Source: DATFXM01 sp035315885
Lineage (GTDB): Bacteria; Acidobacteriota; Blastocatellia; UBA7656
Assembly (NCBI GenBank): GCA_035315885.1
Contig: DATFXM010000068.1
Coordinates: 1 to 64,000, forward strand
Reading direction: 5' to 3'
Length of the DNA stretch: 64,000 bases
Part shown: positions 46,400-57,200 of the stretch, in pieces
Position numbering within the stretch: the first letter of the stretch is position 1
Layout of the letters: each line of letters opens with the position of its first letter
Notes under the pieces: model-generated
The model's database searches: none
What the model was told of the DNA's origin: nothing
Seen by the model: the letters and a program-made list of their open reading frames with translations, nothing else
Program-made: the position numbers and the translations under genes

Positions 46400-46996
46400 A
46401 TGGGCTTCCCCAAAGCTTCCTCACACAAGTGGTTCACGCCGCTTTTCAAAACGGCATTGGTGTTGTTGATTCTTCTCTCTCTCGTAGCCGGTGATGTTTT
46501 TGCCGCAAAGCATTCGCGTTCCTCTTCAAAAAAATCCAAAGCCGAATCAGGCGGGCATGGCTCGAAGGCTTCGCGCAAATCTCCTAGAGGCAAGGGCAAG
46601 TCTGTGGCTAGGGGCCGTAAAGGCAAGCGGGGACGTCGATCGCGCCAGGGGACCTATGATGTTGCCGATGCGTCTCAGACCGGCCGGAGCAGCGGCGCCG
46701 GGATTCCCGCGGAACGCGCTACCGAAATTCAAAACGCCCTTATCAAGCTAGGCTACCTTGACGCTCCAGCTTCTGGGCAATGGGACGACCGCACACAGGA
46801 TGCTTCGAAGGATTTCCAGAGCGACAATGGCCTTCCACCCACCGGACAACCCTCGGCAGCTATGCTGAAGAAGTTGGGTGTATCTAAGCGGCCAAATGAC
46901 GGCTACGCCGTGCCAGTCAGCAGCGTCACCACCAGGACAAAAGAAGAAGAAAAGGCGGCCAAAGAAAAAGACAAGAAGCCGCCGAAGAATCCTTGA
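46400..46996 (+). CDS. exported peptidoglycan-binding-domain protein
   Basis: The protein has 198 residues. A signal or anchor helix (TALVLLILLSLVAGDVFA, about 15-33) is followed by a Lys/Arg/Ser-rich basic linker (about 35-80). Then comes one peptidoglycan-binding module (IQNALIKLGYLDAPASGQWDDRTQDASKDFQ, about 108-150) ending in LKKLGV. The C-terminus is rich in Lys and Glu. It probably binds the cell wall with no enzyme domain. The start at 46400 lies just outside the composite repeat. Confidence 0.82.
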   Translation: MGFPKASSHKWFTPLFKTALVLLILLSLVAGDVFAAKHSRSSSKKSKAESGGHGSKASRKSPRGKGKSVARGRKGKRGRRSRQGTYDVADASQTGRSSGAGIPAERATEIQNALIKLGYLDAPASGQWDDRTQDASKDFQSDNGLPPTGQPSAAMLKKLGVSKRPNDGYAVPVSSVTTRTKEEEKAAKEKDKKPPKNP

Positions 46997-47090
46997 TTAG
47001 AGCTCGGTTGAGTTGTCGCCCAATCGTCTCCCCGGAAACCTCGGCCCGGGCCGTCACCAGAAGCGAGAAACCAGAAACCAAAACCAAACC

Positions 47091-47339
47091 CTATGACCGC
47101 CTGAAATAGAATGCGTAAGAAGCTGCCCAGGCCAGGAACGCTATGACGCAGATGATTCCTACAACAAGAAACATCCGGCTTGCCCCACTGAAATAGGCGT
47201 AGAGATTGAATGCCGCCAACAATCCAATCAGCAGCCAGAATTCTAAAAAGACCTTCAGCGCGGGGTTCTTCGACGGTCTGTCGCCCGGCTGTTCGGGGCT
47301 CTCTCGATCAAATGAGGACTGCTCCTTGTCTTTGGTCAT
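47091..47339 (-). CDS. small two-helix membrane protein
   Basis: The protein has 82 residues. A charged N-terminus (about 1-28) is followed by helices at about 30-50 and 55-78. It is convergent with the peptidoglycan-binding gene. No family is recognised. The clean hydrophobic pattern and normal composition support it as a real gene. Confidence 0.6.
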   Translation of the reverse strand: MTKDKEQSSFDRESPEQPGDRPSKNPALKVFLEFWLLIGLLAAFNLYAYFSGASRMFLVVGIICVIAFLAWAASYAFYFRRS

Positions 47340-47794
47340 TGATGAACACTCTCACACGTGTTGCGCTCGACCCCACATCATCTCTGTAACGCCCGACGCT
47401 CTGCAAGGCCGTCGAAGGGCCGATTCATTGCGATAACCGAAACCTCCGTAGAAAACAAAGAGCGCGCTTTAAGACCAAACCGCAGCAATCCCTCTGAATT
47501 ATTAATCACCGCCATCGGTTGCATCGCCGAATCAGCGGGTCACGTCTATACGGTACAGGGGCGTATCAGAGTCCTGGGACTGCAGGCCGACCGCTGAGCC
47601 CGTGAAGAGCCGCACACTTCAGCTCAGTGCTCAGACTCAGAGCTCGGAACATCGTAGCCCCAATGTCGGCGGCTACGTATTATTGACCCTTATCTTAAAC
47701 ACGTATATCGCTGGGCAACCGAGGCCTGCGTCACTTTAGCTTTTCTATCACGAGACCTGCCCCTCGGTGCTTGCCTCGCTTTGGAGGAAAATCA
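47340..47794. other. intergenic region, no gene seen
   Basis: This is the divergent gap between the small membrane gene and the 47795 gene. It has weak CTCAG heptamers at about 47620-47640, a hairpin CGTAGCC (47653-47659) / GGCTACG (47671-47677), and an AT-rich stretch at 47678-47705 that could hold the promoter of the plus-strand gene. Confidence 0.5.
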
Positions 47795-49672
47795 ATGGCT
47801 TATGTGATTCGTGGAAGACTCTGTGGCCTCATTTGCACGGAGTGTCTCGAAACTCTTTCCGACGTAGTAGTACGAGTATATCGAACCCGAGATGCGCAGA
47901 CGGTGACTGCAATGGCCGTCGCAAATCCAAAAGAGACCTTTGCGATATTGACAACCGAACAAGTTGAGCAGAAGAAAGCGGCGCTGATCGCCGAGACCAA
48001 GACCGACGCAGAAGGAAATTTCACTTTCGAATTAGGTGACAAGCAAAACTATCGCGGCGAAGCGTTCGAAGTCGATATTTACTGCGGAACCGTTCCGCGA
48101 TTGAAGCCGGGCCCGACGCCCCCGAACCCGTTGCAGTTCACGATCACCACTCTGCAACCGCGTTGGCGTCAAACAGAGACCGGCTTTGTCACGGTGTGGG
48201 ACTACTGCATTCCGCAGCGCTTCTGGTGTCTGGTGCGAGCGCGCTTTGGCGCCTGGACCATTTGCGGCCGGCTGAGAACGTGCGCGTCGCCGCAGACCCC
48301 GATCTCTGGCGCCACGATCAGGGCGTTCGATGCGGACTGGTGGCAGGACGATCCTCTGGGAGTAGCCATCACTGATGCAACCGGGCGCTTCAGAATCGAT
48401 TACAACACCGCGGACTTCAGAGTCACTCCGTTTTCGCCGCTGATTAACATCGAGTTTGTGAGCGGACCCGACGTTTACTTCACCGCCGAGCTGGGCGGCA
48501 TCAACATTCTGAACGAAACTCAGGCGCAAGGGCGGACTCCGGGTCGTGAAAACGTGGGGCATTGCTTCTGCGTTGAGCTGTGCACCGACCAGGTGCAGCC
48601 TCCCGACGTCGAGCACATCCCCCACTGGCAACAGGTCGAGATCTTCGACATCCACCCGTTCCCGTCGGTGACCGGGTTTTCGGCCGAGGGTTACGCCGGC
48701 GGCGCCGCGAACTCGTTTGTGTTTGGAGGAGGGGTTACGCTGAAGGGGAACTGCCCCTTGCGAAACGCAGCAGCACCCGCGAATCCTCTCGAGTATCGTT
48801 TTCTGATCGGCGAGTGGACGTGGCCGGGCGGAACGGATGACCCGACGACCATTCCTTCGGTTGCGCCGGGCTCTCTCGCGCCGGTTACTCAGATTGCATC
48901 GACGCATGTAGGCTTCGTGTTCTACACCAACGGCCTTGGACTTCCGGACTCTGCGCAGGTCCGGGTAGATGCGTCGGATCTTCAGGCAGGCGGCTGGATC
49001 AGAGTAGATGGCAAAGCGGTCACGGTAGACATGCGCGATGGGACTACGAATGTAGTCAACGTGAATAGCTCCAACTTCCTGCGCACGTTCGATCTGTTCG
49101 TATTGAACTCGCCGGCGATAACCAGCGCTCACCCCGCAAAGCTGCCGGGAGGATTGCCGATCGCCGACGCGGGCCGCGCGTTGAACACAAATGAACAAGA
49201 ACCAATTCGCAGGTATCGACTGATGTTTGAGGTACGTGACGGTGCGTCGCTCGCGCTGGTGGCGACCGACACGCTTGACTCGATCGTGCTTAACAACTCT
49301 CCGGTGGTGGTTGCCCTGGACCTCGAAGAGCTGCGGACAAACGCGTGCAATCCGGTCTCGGCCGGGGTGGTTCACCTTTTGTATACGATCGATCATCCAC
49401 ATTTGAGGTCCTTCAATCTTGGAATCTCCAACAACAATGGCGGCGTACATCCGCCTCCTGCTTTGCCAGCGGGAGCGTTCAATCCGCCGCCGCCCTCTAG
49501 TAACTTTCTTTTCAGGGGCGGAGCAGGTGGTCCCCATCAACCGCTGAACAACGGAGGGTTCCCGGTGAACGTGGCAGGCGATCCTTCGTGCGCGTATCGA
49601 GCAGCGCTGGGATGGCAGACCAGACACTATCTGTCCTCTCCAACGAGCATCGATCGTCTTTACTGCAAGTGA
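47795..49672 (+). CDS. unrecognised protein with transthyretin-like beta modules
   Basis: The protein has 625 residues from the ATG at 47795, which has GGAGG eight bases upstream. The first 120 residues begin with a Cys-rich segment (RLCGLICTECLETLSDVVVRVYR) and a TDAEGNFTFEL strand. A second module (PISGATIRAFDADWWQDDPLGVAITDATGRFRIDY) has the same change-then-refine pattern of transthyretin-like or carboxypeptidase-regulatory domains. The rest looks beta-rich with many Pro and Asn. There is no signal peptide or membrane helix. I do not recognise a function; a lysozyme-like gene follows. Confidence 0.75.
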   Translation: MAYVIRGRLCGLICTECLETLSDVVVRVYRTRDAQTVTAMAVANPKETFAILTTEQVEQKKAALIAETKTDAEGNFTFELGDKQNYRGEAFEVDIYCGTVPRLKPGPTPPNPLQFTITTLQPRWRQTETGFVTVWDYCIPQRFWCLVRARFGAWTICGRLRTCASPQTPISGATIRAFDADWWQDDPLGVAITDATGRFRIDYNTADFRVTPFSPLINIEFVSGPDVYFTAELGGINILNETQAQGRTPGRENVGHCFCVELCTDQVQPPDVEHIPHWQQVEIFDIHPFPSVTGFSAEGYAGGAANSFVFGGGVTLKGNCPLRNAAAPANPLEYRFLIGEWTWPGGTDDPTTIPSVAPGSLAPVTQIASTHVGFVFYTNGLGLPDSAQVRVDASDLQAGGWIRVDGKAVTVDMRDGTTNVVNVNSSNFLRTFDLFVLNSPAITSAHPAKLPGGLPIADAGRALNTNEQEPIRRYRLMFEVRDGASLALVATDTLDSIVLNNSPVVVALDLEELRTNACNPVSAGVVHLLYTIDHPHLRSFNLGISNNNGGVHPPPALPAGAFNPPPPSSNFLFRGGAGGPHQPLNNGGFPVNVAGDPSCAYRAALGWQTRHYLSSPTSIDRLYCK

Positions 49673-49721
49673 GTCGCGCTCATTAGACTGCGACTAAGCG
49701 AGTAGTAGTCGATCGAAAGAC

Positions 49722-49762
49722 GTCGCATTCGAGCCCGGGCGTCGGCCGGGCTTGAATGCGAC
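49722..49762 (+). terminator. strong hairpin after the 47795 gene
   Basis: A 17-bp stem pairs 49722-49738 (GTCGCATTCGAGCCCGG) with 49746-49762 around a 7-base loop, with one G-T wobble. No T-run follows; a transcription terminator is likely nonetheless. Confidence 0.7.
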
Positions 49763-49773
49763 AAATAGAGAGG

Positions 49774-49867
49774 GTGCTGAGTGCTGAGTGCCGAGAGTAG
49801 GTTCTGACGAACAACTGTGATGGTGATGGCGCACTCAACTCAGCACTCAGCACTCAGCAAGCAGCAC
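49774..49867. repeat. inverted heptamer-array pair (GTGCTGA / CTCAGCA)
   Basis: GTGCTGA units at 49774-49798 are mirrored by CTCAGCA units at about 49832-49867, with only about 35 bp between. It is the tightest pair in the window. Confidence 0.85.
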
Positions 49868-49887
49868 TTTCCTGAAGGGAGGCAAAT

Positions 49888-50547
49888 ATGGCGGATCCTT
49901 TGAACGTGGTAGTAGACATATCCCATCACAACGGCAACCCGGATTTTCAAAAGGCGGCAGCCGCCGGGATTGTTGGCGTGATTCACAAGGCCACCCAGGG
50001 CAGTGGTGGCACGGACAACATGTACGATACCAATCGGCAGAAAGCCCTTGATGCCGGCCTGCTTTGGGGCGCTTATCACTTCGCGACCGGCGCCGATGCA
50101 AACGCTCAGGCCGACTTCTTCCTCGAAACGGCGAATCCCAGCGCGGATACCTTGCTCGTGCTCGACTACGAACCCAATCCGCAGGGCTCGACGATGTCTC
50201 TCGATCAGGCCCGTGCCTTTGTGTCGCGAGTCAACGAACAGATAGGGAGATTCCCCGGCCTTTACTCGGGCAATCTGATCAAGGAGCAGCTTGGCAGCAA
50301 GAAGGACGCGGTCCTTGCACAGTGTTTCTTCTGGCTCGCTCAGTATGGTCCGACTGCGGTAGTGCCGGCTAACTGGTCCACGTGGACCTTGTGGCAGTAC
50401 ACGGACGGGAACCTTGGTCCTCAACCTCACACGGTGCCCGGAATCGGAGCGTGCGACCGCGACAAATTCAACGGGGACCTCGACGGGTTGAAGCGGCTGT
50501 GGGGCGCTGCCGTCGGCTCAAGCGGAGAAGCGAGTCCCAATCCGTAG
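49888..50547 (+). CDS. GH25-family lysozyme-like protein
   Basis: The protein has 219 residues with GGGAGG just upstream of the ATG. GH25 traits include VVDISHHNG (8-16) with the catalytic-face Asp, GVIHKATQG, WGAYHFATGAD, and VLDYEPNP, whose Asp-x-Glu matches the DxE catalytic pair. A WTLWQYTDG segment lies near the end. It cleaves the muramic acid-glucosamine bond of peptidoglycan. No signal peptide is present, so release would need lysis, a dedicated secretion system or a phage-like device. Confidence 0.88.
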   Translation: MADPLNVVVDISHHNGNPDFQKAAAAGIVGVIHKATQGSGGTDNMYDTNRQKALDAGLLWGAYHFATGADANAQADFFLETANPSADTLLVLDYEPNPQGSTMSLDQARAFVSRVNEQIGRFPGLYSGNLIKEQLGSKKDAVLAQCFFWLAQYGPTAVVPANWSTWTLWQYTDGNLGPQPHTVPGIGACDRDKFNGDLDGLKRLWGAAVGSSGEASPNP

Positions 50548-50601
50548 TCAGTAACGGCTGAGCGTTCGACACTCGATTGCTTGTTGCGCGCAATAAGGGC
50601 A

Positions 50602-50622
50602 GTCCGGCTCGACTTGCCGGAC
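50602..50622 (+). terminator. hairpin after the lysozyme-like gene
   Basis: GTCCGGC (50602-50608) pairs with GCCGGAC (50616-50622). It is nested between TCGACAC near 50565 and GTGTCGA near 50638. It probably ends transcription of the GH25 gene. Confidence 0.45.
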
Positions 50623-50761
50623 CGCTTTGAACTGTCCGTGTCGACGTTGCACCGGAAGGCTAATGAAACTTCCAGCCGTTATTTTCTCCACACTATTTTG
50701 ATCGAGAAACGGGCCAAAGTAGTGAGTGGAATCGTGACAAGAACGTCAAACTGTTCGCATT

Positions 50762-51556
50762 TTAATTGCGTGTTGCAGTCACGATGTGGGCGGAGGCGTC
50801 GAACGCGACACTGCCATCAGCCATGACAAATGGTTGTAACACCTGGTTGGCTTCCTTGAGCAGGATCTGGAACTGCCGATCGTCGATCGTGTCCGCCAGT
50901 GTCCATCCTTTAATGTCTGTATAGATCCACGACTGAATCGACGAAAACCTGGCGGTACCTTGCTGTGTGACAATCGCCGGGTTATAAACACCCGCTTCAG
51001 CGAATATGGACTTCAAAGCCTCTGTGTCGCCGAGTATGAACGGCGCGCGGAGCGCGTCGGCGATCTCTTTTCCAAAGAGCCGTTCCAAAAGCGAGACAAC
51101 CGCTGCGTATCCTGGCGTCGTATCCAGCGATGCCCACACCGCAACCGCTACGGTCGCGCTGCGTTTGACCACACGCATCATCTCTCGAATCGCCTTGGGC
51201 GGGTCCTCGAAAAACATCAAGCCGAACTGGCTGACGACGCTGTCGAAGCTCTCGTCATCGAAGGGAAGAACTTCGGCACGTCCCTGACGCCACTCGATGT
51301 CTGGTGCGGTCCGCTCAGCTACTATCAACATCCCAGCGTTGAGATCGAGACCTACTACAGACCCACCCGGCTTTACGAGGTCTGCGGCAGTGCGCGCAAG
51401 CACGCCGGTGCCGCACGCGACGTCTAGAACACGGTGGCCGGCCCCAATGGTCGCGGCCTGGGCGACACGCGTCGCCCACTGCGCGAACAATGCGGGGATG
51501 AAGAACTCCTCGTAGACCTCAGCGGCGCTGCGAGTCACTTGTCCTCTTTCGCTCAT
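50762..51556 (-). CDS. class I SAM-dependent methyltransferase
   Basis: The protein has 264 residues from the ATG at 51556, chosen because GAGGGAAC precedes it and the extension to 51841 is not protein-like. Motif I is VLDVACGTGVLARTAA (about 46-61), followed by VVGLDLNAGML and a DSVVSQFGLMFFEDP motif. It belongs to the UbiE-like branch. The methyl acceptor is unknown. Confidence 0.9.
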   Translation of the reverse strand: MSERGQVTRSAAEVYEEFFIPALFAQWATRVAQAATIGAGHRVLDVACGTGVLARTAADLVKPGGSVVGLDLNAGMLIVAERTAPDIEWRQGRAEVLPFDDESFDSVVSQFGLMFFEDPPKAIREMMRVVKRSATVAVAVWASLDTTPGYAAVVSLLERLFGKEIADALRAPFILGDTEALKSIFAEAGVYNPAIVTQQGTARFSSIQSWIYTDIKGWTLADTIDDRQFQILLKEANQVLQPFVMADGSVAFDASAHIVTATRN

Positions 51557-52060
51557 GTTCCCTCGGAGAGTGTGTCCGGCGCGCGCGGGTAACACGCCGC
51601 TTGATATCGATGAACAATATACTCCAGCGGGTCTGGTGTCTAATGACCTTGGCCTGCGAAAGCCTATCGTCACGAAGCGAGCTTCGTCGACTTCTGTGAA
51701 TTCACGGTGGAGTACAGCGATGAAGGAAATTGCGTAAGTCCGTTCCTGAATTCTGCGTTCCTGAATTCTGCGATATGCCGTCAACTGCATTCTTGGATAT
51801 GCATTATTGTCCGGGACGCTTGATGGGCTGCGCAAGAGCACAACAACGGCACTCCATAACCAGCGGTTAAGTTATTTTCAATAGGCAGAGAGCTTGCGGT
51901 CGGCAATGGGAAGCTAGCAGTGGAAGGTTTCGGAGAGCCTTGCTGCTTAAGGGTTCTGTGACGCGAGACCAGAATCGAGTAACGTCTTACACTCAAGTTG
52001 ATCCCAACTCATGACATTCTTGCGCAGTTCTCTTGCAACATCGAGAACCGGATCGAGTGG
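51557..52060. other. intergenic region with a 15-bp tandem duplication
   Basis: The 500-bp gap holds a perfect tandem duplicate of GTTCCTGAATTCTGC (51742-51756 and 51757-51771). No gene with a start signal is seen. Confidence 0.5.
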
Positions 52061-53575
52061 TCAGGGCGCGCGCGTTACCTTTGCGGTGAAGACTTCTTCC
52101 ATAGCTAGCCGCGTGCTGCATCCCTGGATGGGGTCCAGTTGACGGCGGCTGTCGGTCCAGATCGGATATGAAACTCCACCGAAAGAGACCAGTCCCTCAT
52201 AGTCCCCTTGTTGATTGCCGTAGTTAATTCCCGGGCATGGAAATAATCCGTTGCAATCATGTTCGTTTGAACTTGTAGTGCTTACTCGAATATTGGGAGA
52301 CAAGAAAGTCATTCCGCCATCGGTCGATTGCGTGAGGTAATAGTCGGTCATGAATCGAAAGCCGGTGGTGTCATTTCGCGTGTCGTAAAAGGAGATGTTC
52401 ACATCGCCGGTCGTTGGATCCACTGACATCCAATGATTGAACCTATCGACCGCAATTGATAACTGGTCCGCGACAGTAACGGGTACGGACCACGTCGAGC
52501 CATTATCGTCCGAGTGTGAGAGGAATATGTCGGTCGTGCCCGCGCCATTTAGGTCCATCCAGGAGCAGTATATGCGGCCGTTATGCGGACCACCGGATCG
52601 ATCCACATCCAGCGACGGATACACCAGAGCTCGACGGAAAAACTCCGCTGGTATTCCGATATCAAATGGAATTACTTTCGTCGCAATGGTCCGCTGCGTG
52701 TCCCACGTCTTCCCCCCGTCGAGCGAGCGGTTGAAGGCAATAACATTAGCGTTGAAGTCGTTCCAGGAAACATATAGCTCTCCGTTCGGGCCCACCGCGG
52801 GTGACGCGCCAATGGACCGCCCTGGTCCAGAAGGATCATCGGCCCGAGTTATCGTAAAAGTTGCTCCGTGATCGCTTGAGCTTCCGACACGGATGCCGCC
52901 GCCGGTCGAGCCACCCGTTGCCGCATCCCACGCGATATAGATGTTATCTCGAAAAGGGCTATTCAGATTCTTGTCCGTGGTGATCATTGGCTTGTCGTTA
53001 AAATGATTCTCGCCGCCCTCAAAGGAAAAGAATGACACCTCTGGGTAGGTCATGCCGCCATCGGTCGATCGGGCGACGGCCATTTCCGTCCCGTTTATTC
53101 CATTCCCGTTTCCGAGGAACACCACGATATATCCGTAGAAGACATTGCCGCGTGTATCAAAGGCGAGGGACGGGTCCGATGCGAAATTGACGCCGTTAGC
53201 GCCTTTGGGTGCAGGTAGCGGCAAATCAACGCCTCCCCAATTATCGCCTCCATCCGAAGAAAAGTACCCGCGCATTGGAAGGCGGAAAATCTCGTTAGAA
53301 CCCGCCGCAAGGGTTTTCGACTGAAGCGGATTGATAGCAATAAATGTTTCGCTCTGTGGACCGCACTCGTTTGACACGTCGACATTGCTGCCGACAGTAA
53401 CGGAGGCTGTTGTTCCGGCAGTGCCCAAGGCTCCGTTGTTGGCGATGTACGTGTATTTATCCCACCAGGTGGGATTATGGGTGCGGCTGCTGCGCTGGGC
53501 GATACCGGACGCAGAAAAACTGGAAACTGCGATGAGAGAGATTATAGCTAGGAGAGTCTTTCGCCGGAGGGTCAT
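52061..53575 (-). CDS. exported BNR/Asp-box repeat protein (sialidase-like propeller)
   Basis: The protein has 504 residues. A signal peptide (LLAIISLIAVSSFSASGIAQ) is followed by several Asp-box motifs: SSDGGDNWGG, STDGGMTYP, SLDGGKTWDT, SDDNGSTWSV and STDGGMTF. This predicts a beta-propeller of the sialidase/exo-glycosidase type. A full set of sialidase catalytic residues cannot be confirmed by eye, so it may be only a binding or structural propeller. It acts outside the cytoplasm. Confidence 0.82.
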   Translation of the reverse strand: MTLRRKTLLAIISLIAVSSFSASGIAQRSSRTHNPTWWDKYTYIANNGALGTAGTTASVTVGSNVDVSNECGPQSETFIAINPLQSKTLAAGSNEIFRLPMRGYFSSDGGDNWGGVDLPLPAPKGANGVNFASDPSLAFDTRGNVFYGYIVVFLGNGNGINGTEMAVARSTDGGMTYPEVSFFSFEGGENHFNDKPMITTDKNLNSPFRDNIYIAWDAATGGSTGGGIRVGSSSDHGATFTITRADDPSGPGRSIGASPAVGPNGELYVSWNDFNANVIAFNRSLDGGKTWDTQRTIATKVIPFDIGIPAEFFRRALVYPSLDVDRSGGPHNGRIYCSWMDLNGAGTTDIFLSHSDDNGSTWSVPVTVADQLSIAVDRFNHWMSVDPTTGDVNISFYDTRNDTTGFRFMTDYYLTQSTDGGMTFLSPNIRVSTTSSNEHDCNGLFPCPGINYGNQQGDYEGLVSFGGVSYPIWTDSRRQLDPIQGCSTRLAMEEVFTAKVTRAP

Positions 53576-53988
53576 ACTTAGCTCCTCATGGAATCAATGA
53601 GTGTGAACTCGGTATGCGCGAACCGAGTTCGCGTCAACCATCGCGCCGAATGTCTGCGGCATGCTACTAAAACGAACCAGACTGCGGCAAGAGTGGATCC
53701 AATCAGGTTGGGTTAAATTGTAGAGGTTGCGACATCGATTCGAACGAGCATAGTTCAAGGCGGAAAGGGCCGGAAGCAATTTCCGACCCATTTCCAACCC
53801 AATTCTCGCGATGCATTCTGGCGTAGGAACGAAGAACGATCACCACACGTTGAACGACGCCGAACTGAAAGTCCTCGGCAGGGCCCGGCTAAACTTTCCG
53901 GTTCGCGATTCAGTGAACGGCTGAAGGCGTGATCGCAAGTTCGAGCGTTGATGCTGCTCAAGTATCCACTTCGCCGCGGCGTGTGTAC
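53576..53988. other. intergenic region, no gene seen
   Basis: This 413-bp gap lies between two minus-strand genes. It has no convincing ORF or repeat; a promoter for the BNR-repeat gene is expected here but no clear boxes stand out. Confidence 0.4.
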
Positions 53989-54219
53989 CTAAGAAATCGA
54001 AATCTCGACCCTCCATTTTTTGTCTTGTTTTATTTCGAAGGGGGACTGACCGTTCACGGGTTCTCCATCAATCGTAACGGCAATGCTTGTGAACTTAGTA
54101 TTGTTCTTAGGGGTGAGCTGAATCGTCCGACCTTCCGCACTGGCGTCGCAGTCCTTTTCACTGGAGAGAGTTACTACGGTAACGTCACTTGGTCCTTGAA
54201 CAATTATGGGATCTGGCAT
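53989..54219 (-). CDS. small protein of unknown function downstream of the kinase gene
   Basis: The protein has 76 residues. AAAGGAG lies eight bases before the ATG, which strongly supports it. It is 36 bp downstream of the kinase gene. The sequence suggests a small beta-sandwich (VTVVTLSSEKDCDASAEGRTIQL ... KKWRVEISIS) without signal peptide. No family is recognised; it could be a substrate or partner of the kinase. Confidence 0.65.
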   Translation of the reverse strand: MPDPIIVQGPSDVTVVTLSSEKDCDASAEGRTIQLTPKNNTKFTSIAVTIDGEPVNGQSPFEIKQDKKWRVEISIS

Positions 54220-54255
54220 CTCAGTTCTCCTTTCTTGGTTGAAGCACTTCTTTGG

Positions 54256-57200
54256 TTAATGAGCGATCAGGTTAAGTTGACGACGGTAGTTTTGAACATC
54301 AGGCCGCGCGAGGTAGTGCTCATAAACTTCCGATCCCCACCTCTGCTGAAGTCCTGAAAGCTGCGTTTGAGCGCGCAACGCGCAATCGCGCGCCGCAGCC
54401 TCTTGAGCTAACAGTTGATTGGCACGCGCTGCTATCAGCCACGCCTGCCACTCGGAGTCTTGCTGCCCGTCGCGAGCAAAGATTTCCTGCGCGTTCAATG
54501 CAGTGCTTAACGCACCTCGCGCATCGCCGCTCGCTAGCAGGCTCTCGGCAGTCGCAAACGTCGCGCCGGAGCGAAGACGCGGATCGCCGTTTTGTCTTGC
54601 CAATGCGAGAGCCTGCTGACACCAAGGCACCGCTTCGCGTGCGTGTCCTGATCGGGACAGCGCAAGGCCAAGCGTACACCTCGCTCGAACGGCAATCTCT
54701 GCGTACTGCGACCCGGCCAGTCTGACGGCCTCGCGGCTTTGACCAATCGACTCCTTGAAGTGCTGAAGGCTCAGCTCGAGGCGCGCCTTCATCAAATCAA
54801 CGGAGGCTGCCAATTCCGGCTGAGAGCCTTGAAGACTCTCCGCTATGGAGTGCGCTTCCTCGACCGCTGCTCTTGCCTCCTCGTAACGACCTATTTGCCA
54901 CAACAAACCGCCGCGCTCCACGGATGCGTAGCCAAGACTAACTCCGACATTCAGCGATTTATATATATGGTAACTCTCATCCAGATGGCCGAGTGCTTCG
55001 GGGTATAGTTCCTGAATCGCTAGAACATTGCCGATCTCCGCGTGCGAGAAAGCAACAGACGCCTGATCGTTTGCTCGCTCCGCAAGCTGCAACTGTTCAT
55101 CTAATGTGCGTAGCGCTATCTGGTAGTCACCCTTTTGACTCTGCAGGCGCCCGAGCAGGGTGAGGGCCAGCGAAAGCCACGCTCGATATCCTCCCCTTTG
55201 AAGGAACGGGAGCGATTGTTCGAGGTAGCTCAAGGCCTCATCCGCCTTGCCCTGTTGATATCGCAGGCTGCCAAGCTGGAGAAGCGCCAACGCTTCGTTC
55301 AGCCGTCCGTTGTTGTTTCGAGCAAGGTCGAGCGCCTCTTTGTAAGACCTGTCAGCGTCAGCATACTGACCCTGACGGAAAAATGTATTGCCAAGCCAGA
55401 TCAGACCGCCCGTAGCTTCATTCTCCATTCCATTGGCCCGTGCCAGCTCAATCGCTCGAATAGCCTTATCCTGAGCTTGATTTCCAAGGCCCTGGGAGGC
55501 GTCCACGCTGCTCAATGCAAACATCGCGCGCACGTATTGATACTGGTTCTGGGTCGTGTCCGAGACTTTTAGCGCTTCCTCAAGCTGTGCTCGAGCTTCC
55601 GGCATCCTGAGCTGGTTCATCAGCACAAAACCACGCTGATAGTGAACCTCGGTTGCGCCTTCGAGGTCGCCAAGCGCCCCATAAAGCGAATCGGCCATAT
55701 CGAACGCATCCTTCGACGCGTCGAAACTCCGACGACGACCATAGAGGATACCCAGCCTAAGAAAGGCGGCTGCGTCTGATGGAGCAACTTGCGCGGCTTG
55801 CTGATAACTCTCCACCGCTTCCTCAAACTGCTCATTTTTCTCGTACGCGCGACCGAGGTATACAAGCGCATGAGGTCTTTCCGCTGCAGCTGCGTGATCG
55901 GCAACAGACTTGTAAGTCGCGATGGCTGGGCCTAGTTCGCCCAATACCTCCTGCCTGATGCCTTGCAGGTACAGCCTGTCCAAAGGCGATAGTCTAACTG
56001 GAGAGTTCGGCAATGTGGCCGCGCGATCTATTTCGCTGCGCGCGTTATCGAAGGCGTCCAGTTCTGTATAAGCTTGAGCAAGCCTCGCGTGCGCGAGGGC
56101 AAATTCTCCATCCGAGTTGACCGCCTTCTCGAATGCCTTACCTGCCACAAAGTACGAGGCGTTGCGGAATGCCCGTGTGCCCTCGTCGTACCAGTATTGC
56201 GCATCGGATAACGGCGCTCTCGTTTTCAACTCGCTGATTGCCGTGGGCAAGGACCATGCAGCGACGCCCAGCATCAGTGCAATGATAGGAGTGAAGACTT
56301 GCGGTCTGCGCAACGCTCGGTTCAACGCGGCCGATGCGACGGCCATCCGCGTCCAGAAATCGTGGGACACCGATGCAGGCGGTGCAGGTTCGATTGTCAT
56401 GAGCCGCTTCACCGCTTGAAGATGTTGAAGCAACTCAATTGCCGACTGATGACGTGCCTCCGGATCTTTCGACATCGCTTTTGCAACAAGCGCATCGATC
56501 TCAAGTCGCACTTCTGGATTCAACTGAGACGGGGGCGGGGGATCAAAGTTCCTGACTTTGTCAAGAACCTTCGCCTCGGTAGGACCGCGGAAAGGCGGCG
56601 TGCCTGTGATCGATTCGTACAGCAACGTCCCGAGCGAAAACAGATCAGTACGCGCATCGACTATTCCGCCGCTGGCCTGTTCCGGCGACATGTAGGGCGC
56701 GGTTCCAATAATCGCTCCTGTTGCCGAGAGCCTTGCGAACTGGCAAGGATCGGACCTATCCGAGGCTCCCAGCGCACCCAGATCCGCCGCACCTGGCTGC
56801 ATGATCTTGGCTACGCCAAAATCCAATACCTTCACCTCGCCCACCGGAGTGATGATCACATTATGAGGCTTGATATCGCGGTGGATGATGCCGCGGGAGT
56901 GTGCGAAAGCGACGGCTTCAGCAATGCGAATTGCGATGTCAAGCGCGTCGCTTACGGATGGTCGGTCGCGCGAGATTCGGTCGGCAAGTGTCGCTCCATC
57001 GACGTATTGCATCGCGATAAAGCTACGCTCACCTCTTTGATTGATTTCGTGAACCGAGCAAATGTTGGGGTGATCCAGCCCCGCGAGTAGCTGGGCTTCG
57101 ACTATCAGACGTCTTCTGGCTAGGTCGTTTGCTTCGAGGCACGAAGGCAGAAACTTGATCGCCACCTGACGTTTCAGGCTTCCATCGTACGCAAGATAGA

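Noticed and set aside
50762..51841. 359-residue version of the methyltransferase
   Set aside because: The first 95 residues are not protein-like and include a 15-bp tandem duplication; the ATG at 51556 has a ribosome-binding site.
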